Under the pieces are notes generated by a model that saw only the letters and a program-made list of their open reading frames with translations, ran no database searches and was not told the origin of the DNA. A DNA stretch of 64,000 nucleotides from Spirodela intermedia. Its lineage: Eukaryota > Streptophyta > Magnoliopsida > Alismatales > Araceae. The position numbers and the translations under genes are program-made. This document shows, piece by piece, positions 56,521-64,000 of this stretch. The DNA is taken from NCBI GenBank assembly GCA_902729315.2, contig CACVBZ020000003.1:43565-107564 (forward strand), read 5' to 3'. Position 1 is the stretch's first letter, and each line of letters begins with the position of its first letter.

Positions 56521-59500
56521 TGGTGGAACGTGGACCTGCGGTGGGGTTACGAGCGGGGCGGATCGGTGGAGCAACCGGTGTCTGAAGGAGAAGGTGACGA
56601 CCCGTCTCCTGGGGATGAGGAGGAAAGAGAGCTGGCTGATGACGTGAAGTGATGGGTGCGATGGAGGCGAGCGGGAGGGATACTTATATAGTGCGGTCTT
56701 CGCGGGGGACGGATAAGGGAGATGGCTGGTTCAGCGTGTGGGCCTCACAGCCTGACGCGGGACCGTGGGATGCAATGAACTAGAGGTTGCCGTTTGGTTT
56801 GCAGGGGTTCTCAGGGGACGGATGAGAAGCTCTGGCTTGGTCGTCCGGGTGAGTGGAATCGGGAGTGTTAAATGATCTTCGAAACTGGCGGCGAGGCAGG
56901 CTGTTGTTCAATGTCCGATGATCCACGGGAACGCCAGCATGGGCCTTTGGATTGAAGCACTCTAGTTATCATCACCTAAGGATGCCACTTGGCCCTCATA
57001 ATTACACAGCGACTTCTGACGGAGGAAACGAAGCGGAGATGTGGGACCCACGCAATTATGGTCCCTTCCTTATGGGTTTTAATAGCATCCGTGACAAAAG
57101 AGAAGTCAGAACTCGAAGAGGGGTCATCCAGGCGCCAGTGGTAGTGAAGGTCAACTGAGGAAGGGGCAGAATCACGTTGAAGGGAAACGTTCCATACGTA
57201 CCGGAAAAGATGAGCATCAAGATTGTTCGGCCTGACTTGGTAAATTTTCTGTTATGCATCTGGTCTGTGAATGACTTCACAAGGTAACGAATTGGGTGGA
57301 GTATCTGCATAGGGGTATGTCAAACACTGTGCCCACCCTCTTTCACTCTACACTCCTTGCTTATTCCCTTAGTTATCGCTCTCATTCGCATAGTCGGAAG
57401 TCCGTCTCCTCCCCCCCCCAATCCCCCCGCGGTTTCAATGCTTATAGTCCATCTCCGTCTCCCTTTCTCTCTCTCCCTCTTTCTCTATTTCTTTGCCCAC
57501 ATCCTTATTCCGCTTCCGCCACTAGCACTCATTCCCACCGTTCTGTGCTACCTCTCAGCCTCTACGGCCAGGTTCGCCCCCTCAGTCCGTCGACCTAGTA
57601 CACTGTATGGAATCCCTGACGAGGTTTGATAAGTACATTCGCCCAGCAAATCAGAAGCCTCTCTTTTCCCTCCCCTGCCGGGTGCATTATTCGAGGAGAG
57701 GCCCACAAGTCGGCACAGCAGCTCGTTAGCATGCACTCATCATAGATTCACACACCAGATGATAAAGTAGAGGCATAGTTGACTACCAAATATCAAGATG
57801 ATATAGCTAAACTAGTCCCTGGTAGAACATCACGTTCATCAAGCTTAAGGGGTGGTGTGTTCTCGCGATTGAAGCATCTTTTTGCTCTCATTCCAATGGG
57901 AGAGACGAGTCCCAGCCTTTGTTTCGAGAAATGTATCATCAAACTGACCCAGCAAGAAACTGAATCTTATGAAAAACCTGCGTGGTTCCATCACATCCCA
58001 CACTGGCTAAGTTCTAAAATTCACCGAGGAGAAAAGGCAAAGTTTATAACGAAGCGTTGAATGAACGTAAATTATGCAAGTTTTCGGCACACCCCAGGCG
58101 AAAGCGATCAAGATGAACATCCTGCTTGACGAACCCAGCTGCTGGGTTTTCTGTAGTAAGAAGGACAGCGTACGGTATCTCCCACGATGAGCCACTCGCC
58201 AGCGTGCGGGGAGAGAGAGAACTGAGGACGTCCAAACTAACATTAACTAGACATGGCCACTAGGTAGGGTTCCGTCGGCATGCCGGTTGGTCGTTGGGGC
58301 ATGAACAAGACCCATGTTCGCCGAAGGTTTGGGAGAGCATTCAATGCCATTGGTTAAGCTTACGGGGAACCCGGGCAGCCGCCGCTCATCCATTCCCCTT
58401 TTCAGCTGTCTGTGGCGTTCCCCGCAGGTTGATACAGCTGTTTCTTTATCGGGCGCCTAGTGTAAGATCGTGATAACTCGTAGGTTTGACTTTCGGAACT
58501 TAAGCATAAAGTGCTCCTCACGTAAATGGTTCGTCGGCATTCGCTATTGGCTTCTCAAACAAGCCCACAGGAGGTTAGCGGTTAGTCATGGCGTGATCAT
58601 CATCATAACTGGTACTCGTCGGTTAGCCAATGAACGATCAGCTCGGAATGCCCGCATGCTTTCGGAAATAGCCCATAATAATGACGGCGCCAAGTTAGAC
58701 GTTTGGCCTCCCTCCGTACAGCACGCGGGAGCAAGGGTCAACCCCTGTCTGCGAAATACTTTAATCAACCATTAAACTATTTAAAACTTTACAAGCTAAT
58801 GCGGCAAAGGTAACCATTGAACAGCGTGTTTTCCGACTTTAAAGTCTTCTCCATGCATCATATGTCAAGTCCTCCATTATCGTGAAAAGGAGCGTGGAGT
58901 GTGGACACAACTTTAGAAGAAAGAGTCAAGCGAAGGATTTAACGCTCCTAGGGAAGATGCGTTCAAATCTTTGCTTCCGTCCCGGTCCCGTTCCTTGTTG
59001 AATAGTAGCGTTTGTGTCCCAAATCGGGTTACAAAGGGCAAGGTGCTTGCGCTTCTCAATTATTTGTTACTTGCTCGTTTATCCTCTTCTCGATTAAAGT
59101 AACCGCCGGAGCAACTTTCTGTTGCCAGGGACTCCCGTAAAAAAAAAAAAAAGGGGATTAATTATATGGAGAACATTAAGGTGTAGTCAAGAACAGTAGC
59201 TTTATGATGTGTAGAGAATCGATGGATGTTTCAACATGATGCAGTGATGACTATGTGATACAGAGTGTTAGATTCGAGAAGAAAATCCCTCATTGCCCAC
59301 ACCCTGTTGACTTGTCATTTACGAAATAAAAGGGATCACTTTTCTCATTTCCCAAAATATGAATGATACCATTGCTATCAAAAGCAGGTCATGTACGGGG
59401 TTTCACAAGAACGAGTACCAAGTAAAACGACCCCAAAAGGGTGGTGTAAATGGTCCAAGTGACGAGAAGCGTGTTCAGTCACACCGTGGATGAACTCAAT

Positions 59501-61232
59501 GCCAGCGTGAATCGGTGCTCGACTTTGTCTCATCCCCTAACAAGATCTCCTTCGGTACGCAGCTGCTGCCGACATTCATTTTTATGGAGAGGATTGTGGA
59601 AGGATCAGGCAAGGTCATGTACAGTGAGAGCTTACACGGAAAGTTGACAAGTTCAGCGGTGGCCCCAATTTCCTGACCTATTTATGACGCTCCACTGCCT
59701 TGCAAGGGATGCGTTAATAGGAACTAATTTATTAAATAGGAGCTCAGAGATATCGTCATGAGCCATCGGACCAGGAATAACAACCAACTTGGACAGAGGG
59801 TTGGCAGAGTATTCAGTGCGGAAATCTAGGCTCGCCGTTTGTCGAATAAACAAGCAGTGGATGATCTTGAAAGTAGGTTAATAATTCAGTGCGGAAAGCC
59901 GTTTGTCTGCTCATGTTCTTTCTCGAGAATCTGAGTGCATTTTATTAGTTGAGTCTTTTTTTTTTGGATAAGTCTACGCGTTGTGTGGTCTGTTGCCCTC
60001 CCCATCTCAGTGGGTAGCGGGCCTCCAAATTCTAAATAACGCGTAAATCAAAGGACTAGAGAAAGGTGTTATTCCAAATACTCTAGGTACAAACTTAAGA
60101 GGTAAGAGTTGCTACACAATAGATCCGGCTCCTAGTGAATCAGGTACTTTTTTAGTGCACTAAAACTTTCATAACAGAATAAAGTTATAACAATTCAACA
60201 CAAATAGAGTTCATTCGATGGAACTATCATGTTACTGGCAACGGATACATCGTGAGACCGTTTCTATGCATCTCATCTCTCGTAGTTCGTTCGTTACTTG
60301 ATGTTCAACACCGTCTCCGTGGTGACGATATCCCCACGTGAGCGAGCGAGCTAGACAAGGAGCGAGAGAAAGTAAAAGACTGTGAATGCGAGAGAGAAAG
60401 AGACAGAGGTCGCAAGTAGACAGACAGAGCAGCCAGACGTTCGCTCACTATATCGAACGACTTGATTCCCCATACCAAACGGAACATCGGTAGTACGCAT
60501 CTAGAGGCTTCCAACCAACCTATGAGTATTACTAACGTGAGAATGGTTGTCCCACGGCCAATGCTTAATCACGGGATGCCCCATACTTAAATTACAAGTG
60601 CTCTAGCACTCTGTTCTTTTGTGTTTTATCTCGGACGGTCAACATTTGTTGGATGCCCGTCTTCTGCACATAAAGTGAGTTCATTCACTTTACGCAACAA
60701 TGCTCGGCGGACAACAATGGGTTAAAGTCGGTTGGTTGTAGTTGTATAGCGTAGGTGTCGTCAAGGCAGAGATGTGAACTTCAATTGTAAATATAAATCA
60801 TTGATTCACGGTATTCAAAAGCGATAATCGCTCAGGAGACTTGATGTCTGGTCGCTTGTGTCGAGCTCGTAGCATTTAGGTGGCTTAGTTTGCGTACGCG
60901 GGTCAAACGATAATTCTCCCCCTTCACAATGTGACAGGACATCATATTCTGGTTATATCTCCAGCCGACATTTCTAGTTGTCTTCGTCCATTTGTTCACT
61001 CACCATTTTCTCTATTCCTAAGAAATTTCTGCGATTATCAGCGGAAAGATCCTCAAAAATTAGGGAGACATTTTCACCCGAACGTTTGGCAAGATTCTCA
61101 ACAATTGGGAACACAGCGATCTTGTGAAAATCAAAAGAATTGTGAGCTTTAACGCGATGGAAAATTCCATCTTGTTGCTTCAGGGTACAGATTCAATTTT
61201 GAAGATGTAGAGCGACCGAATCCGGGTACGTA
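56521..61232. repeat. Spacer U, copy 2 (g11 promoter to g12 3' flank), empty retroelement site
   Basis: 4,712 bp, a direct relative of 41268-46003, with the uninterrupted target at 58098/58099. It has a one-base difference near 58257 that breaks the minus-strand frame open in copy 1, and a longer A run near 59139. The final part, 60487-61232, is the right third of spacer A in its g10-g11 form. No gene is supported. Confidence 0.78.
56683..56690 (-). promoter_or_regulatory. TATA box of g11 (class I)
   Basis: TATATAAG on the minus strand; a TCP-type palindrome GTGGGACCCAC is at 57041-57051. Confidence 0.75.
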
Positions 61233-61685
61233 CTACGCAGTTAATCTCTGGTTTCCCTGCTCCTCGAGCTCGAAGGCCGAGGCCGGGTAGGTCTTCGAGA
61301 GTCCCGCGGGCGTCCTGAAGGTGATCTTGGTGGTGTCCTTGGGGTTCACAAAGAACTCTCCCAGCGGGATCCAGATGAGCATCTCCCTGGACTTCACCCC
61401 CGTCACCCGCCGCATGCGGCGGTCCTCCACGAAGCCCGTGACCTCGGCGCCGTAGGAGACGAGGCGGCCGGCCTTGCGGAAGGTGTAGTTGAGGGCCTTC
61501 TTCTGGCGGAGCCACACGAAGCCGGTCTGACGGTTGATGCCGATCTCCTCGACGTTCTCGATGGGGAGGAGGCCCCTGGGGAGGTTGAGTTCCTCGAGGA
61601 GGTCGATGGCCTTCTGGCGGCAGAGGTCGTCGCCCGTGTAGATCTCCGCGCCGGGGCGGTGGGCCTCGATGGTCTGCTGCGCCAT
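61233..61685 (-). CDS. DUF538 (SVB-like) protein, copy g12
   Basis: Complete 150-residue consensus copy ending Thr-Ala, with a class III promoter (shared with g10) and spacer A sequence downstream. It is divergent from g13. By comparison with the g2-g3 and g5-g6 intervals, this is the gene that was lost there in the deletion at the 3' LTR. Confidence 0.93.
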   Translation of the reverse strand: MAQQTIEAHRPGAEIYTGDDLCRQKAIDLLEELNLPRGLLPIENVEEIGINRQTGFVWLRQKKALNYTFRKAGRLVSYGAEVTGFVEDRRMRRVTGVKSREMLIWIPLGEFFVNPKDTTKITFRTPAGLSKTYPASAFELEEQGNQRLTA

Positions 61686-61836
61686 TGGTGGAACGTGGTT
61701 CTGCGGTGGGGTTACGAGCGGGGCGGATCGGTGGAGCAACCGGTGTCTGAAGGAGAAGGTGACGACCCGTCTGCTGGGGATGAGGAGGAGATACCGGTTG
61801 ATAAGTGCCTGGAGGGTTCGGGGAGAGCGGGGTGGG

Positions 61837-61844
61837 TTCTTATA
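61837..61844 (-). promoter_or_regulatory. TATA box of g12 (class III)
   Basis: TATAAGAA on the minus strand, 159 bp from the ATG, the mirror of the g10 promoter. Confidence 0.72.
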
Positions 61845-63088
61845 GAGCACGGTTTCCCCGAGTGACTTGTAGGACGGACAGATGGTATAACGCGTGGGTG
61901 TCACATCCGGGCGTGCGACGATACTGAGGGAATGGACTTAAGGCGGCGATTAGTCGGCAAAGGTTTGGGAGCCTAGGGTTGGGGGGATGAATGGGAGGTT
62001 GTGCTTTCGCTGCCGTCGTAGCTGATCCGGCGGGTATTTATTGGTTGCTCTGAGGGACGGCCTTGTACGCAGTTGTTTGACCTCGGACTGCCGGGTTGGA
62101 ACAGCATTCAATTCATCGTCCGTCCCTCCCTCCCTCCAAGAACCTAGTAGCCTCCAGTTCGGTCTTAAAGTCTGTCGGCCGGCTCCGAATCTGTATCTGA
62201 CGTTGATGTATACGATTTCTTCACACCCTAACTCCCCCGCACCCCATGCAGTAACCCTCACTATCTGAAATAGTCCACCCTTGGATTAGGGATTATTGCC
62301 TGGTCCACAATTGCCTCGGATGTTTGAGCGCACATTCGAGAGTGGCGGAAATGTGGAACCGGTGAGGCAGAAGGAGAGACATGGATACTAGAGAAACCGC
62401 GAGGCGGGGGGGCGCGGGGACGGACCACCGACTATGCAAGTGAGAGCGATAACTAAGCGGAGAGGCAGGGAGTGTTGGCAAAAGAGGGTGGGCACAGTGT
62501 CTCACGTCCCCATACGTAGATACTCCACCTTGTGAAGTCATTCGCAGACCAGATCCCTAACCGAAAATTTACCAAGGCCGGAGAATCTTGATGCTCGTCG
62601 TTTCCAGCATGTTTGGAACGTTTCCATTCAACGTGATTCTGCCCCTCCCTCAGTTGACCTTCACTACCACTGGCTTCCCTTTTGTCACGGATGCTATTAA
62701 AACCCATAAGGAAGGGACCATAATCGCGTGGGTCCCACATCCCCGCTTCGTTTTCTCCGTCAGAAGTCGCTGTGTACTTATGAGGGCCAGGTGGCATCCT
62801 TAGGTGATGATAACTAGAGTGTTTCAATCCAAAGGCCCATGCCGGCGTTCCCGTGGATCATCGGACATTGAACAACCGCCTGCCTCGCCGCCAGTTTCGA
62901 AGATCATTCAACACCCCCGATTCCACTCACCCGGACGACCAAGCCAGAGCTTCTCATCCGTCCCCTGAGAACCCGTGCCAGCCAAACGGCAGCCTCTGGT
63001 CCATTCCGTCCCACGGTCCCGCGCCAGGCTGTGCGCCGCACACGCTAAACCAGCCGTCTCCCTTATCCGTCCCCCGCGAAGACCGCAC

Positions 63089-63096
63089 TATATAAG
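63089..63096 (+). promoter_or_regulatory. TATA box of g13 (class I)
   Basis: TATATAAG lies 176 bp before the ATG, in the g3/g9 sequence context. Confidence 0.75.
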
Positions 63097-63264
63097 TATC
63101 CCTCCCGCTCGCCTCCATCGCACCCATCACCTCACTTCATCAGCCAGCTCTCTTTCCTCCTCTTCTCCGGCCGACGGGTCGTCACCTTCTTCTTCTCCTT
63201 CAGACACCGGTTGCTCCACCGATCCGCCCCGCCCGTAACCCCACCGCAGAACCACGTTCCACCA

Positions 63265-63717
63265 ATGGCGCAGCAGACCATCGAGGCCCACCGCCCCGGC
63301 GCGGAGATCTACACGGGCGACGACCTCTGCCGCCAGAAGGCCATCGACCTCCTCGAGGAACTCAACCTCCCCAGGGGCCTCCTCCCCATCGAGAACGTCG
63401 AGGAGATCGGCATCAACCGTCAGACCGGCTTCGTGTGGCTCCGCCAGAAGAAGGCCCTCAACTACCCCTTCCGCAAGGCCGGCCGCCTCGTCTCCTACGG
63501 CGCCGAGGTCACGGGCTTCGTGGAGGACCGCCGCATGCGGCGGGTGACGGGGGTGAAGTCCAGGGAGATGCTCATCTGGATCCCGCTGGGAGAGTTCTTT
63601 GTGAACCCCAAGGACACCACCAAGATCACCTTCAGGACGCCCGCGGGACTCTCGAAGACCTACCCGGCCTCGGCCTTCGAGCTCGAGGAGCAGGGAAACC
63701 AAAGATTACTCACCTGA
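63265..63717 (+). CDS. DUF538 (SVB-like) protein, copy g13
   Basis: Complete 150-residue copy ending Leu-Thr with spacer T beginning downstream. Thr68 is replaced by Pro (ACC to CCC) in the ALNYxFRK segment, probably within a beta strand, so it is the copy most likely to be impaired. The leader has TTCTTCTTC instead of TTCTCCTTC, and AGAACCACG before the ATG as in g10 and g12. Confidence 0.92.
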   Translation: MAQQTIEAHRPGAEIYTGDDLCRQKAIDLLEELNLPRGLLPIENVEEIGINRQTGFVWLRQKKALNYPFRKAGRLVSYGAEVTGFVEDRRMRRVTGVKSREMLIWIPLGEFFVNPKDTTKITFRTPAGLSKTYPASAFELEEQGNQRLLT

Positions 63718-64000
63718 TAGTTGTACAGAATCGACGATACAATTGTTGATTGTCTTTGGTCGACTTACAACGCTCACTAAAGAACTATGACTTATTCTTC
63801 AATGGTACTGTCAACGGAGTTCGGACAATGAAGTCGCCCACTGTTACTGCCATGTCGTTTTTGTCTTCTCTTTTTTCCCGGGTAAATATAAGGAGAAAAG
63901 ATTGGCTGAGGGAGAGCGGGGGGAACAGAGATCTGAGGTCGTTTCGGAGGAACCTTCGGAGTTGTGGAATCGAGGCCATCAAACTGAGGCAGTTAATCAT
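63718..64000 (+). repeat. Start of a third spacer T
   Basis: Matches 16775-17057 directly. The array therefore continues beyond the right edge of the window. Confidence 0.88.

Larger units (their letters stand above)
61686..63264. repeat. Spacer D, copy between divergent g12 and g13
   Basis: 1,579 bp, the mirror of 51764-53334. The sequence from 62034 onward is what follows the broken 3' LTRs at 15099 and 36860. It contains a short duplication of CCCT units near 62125. A TCP-type palindrome is at 62728-62738. Confidence 0.8.

Noticed and set aside
57779-58060. 93-codon frame in spacer U copy 2
   Set aside because: It has a TTG start and is interrupted by stops at the equivalent place in the other three copies.
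1-64000. CRISPR array, prokaryotic operon or plasmid
   Set aside because: The repeats are kilobase-scale gene blocks without regular short spacers. TATA promoters, an Athila element and DUF538 are plant features.

Overview
The window is nuclear DNA from a flowering plant. The evidence is a family of intronless, GC-rich genes for DUF538 (SVB-like) proteins, which are plant-specific, and two Athila-lineage Ty3/gypsy retrotransposons with the tRNA-Asp-type primer site typical of that group. I cannot name the species. No RNA gene, CRISPR array or prokaryotic feature was seen.

The window is an array of 13 almost identical DUF538 genes (12 complete, one cut by the left edge), numbered g1 to g13 from left to right. 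In order, with strand: g1(+) A g2(-) D-with-retroelement g3(+) T g4(+) A g5(-) D-with-retroelement g6(+) A-inverted g7(-) U g8(-) T-inverted g9(-) D g10(+) A g11(-) U g12(-) D g13(+) T. The letters are four kinds of non-coding spacer. A lies between convergent genes and is exactly 2,280 bp in all four complete copies. T is 4,854 bp in both complete copies. U is about 4.7 kb. D lies between divergent genes and is about 1.57 kb when it carries no retroelement. Wherever two kinds of spacer meet, they meet at a gene, so the genes appear to be the nodes of recombination.

Three large structures overlap. (1) A direct duplication: bases 1-16765 recur at 21738-38525, each copy carrying one retroelement. 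(2) A nearly perfect inverted repeat with about 7 kb arms: 15099-22072 against 46013-52986, with no net length difference. (3) A further direct copy of the left end: 1-4657 recurs at about 53444-58098 without a retroelement, which shows the empty insertion site.

The retroelements (4658-15098 and 26401-36859) are dead. They share an in-frame stop in gag, an altered protease motif, a frameshift in reverse transcriptase and a 3' LTR cut at the same base. They are therefore one insertion copied by the direct duplication, not two insertions. Comparison with 56.5-63.7 kb indicates that a deletion running from inside the 3' LTR into the flank removed about 3.9 kb, including one DUF538 gene.

All genes encode essentially the same 150-residue protein. 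They differ at the last two codons, which belong to the adjoining spacer, and in which of three TATA-box promoter types they carry. The array therefore offers one protein under several promoters. Its four complete convergent pairs could also form double-stranded RNA by read-through. No operon-like cooperation between different genes is present: every gene outside the retroelements belongs to this single family.
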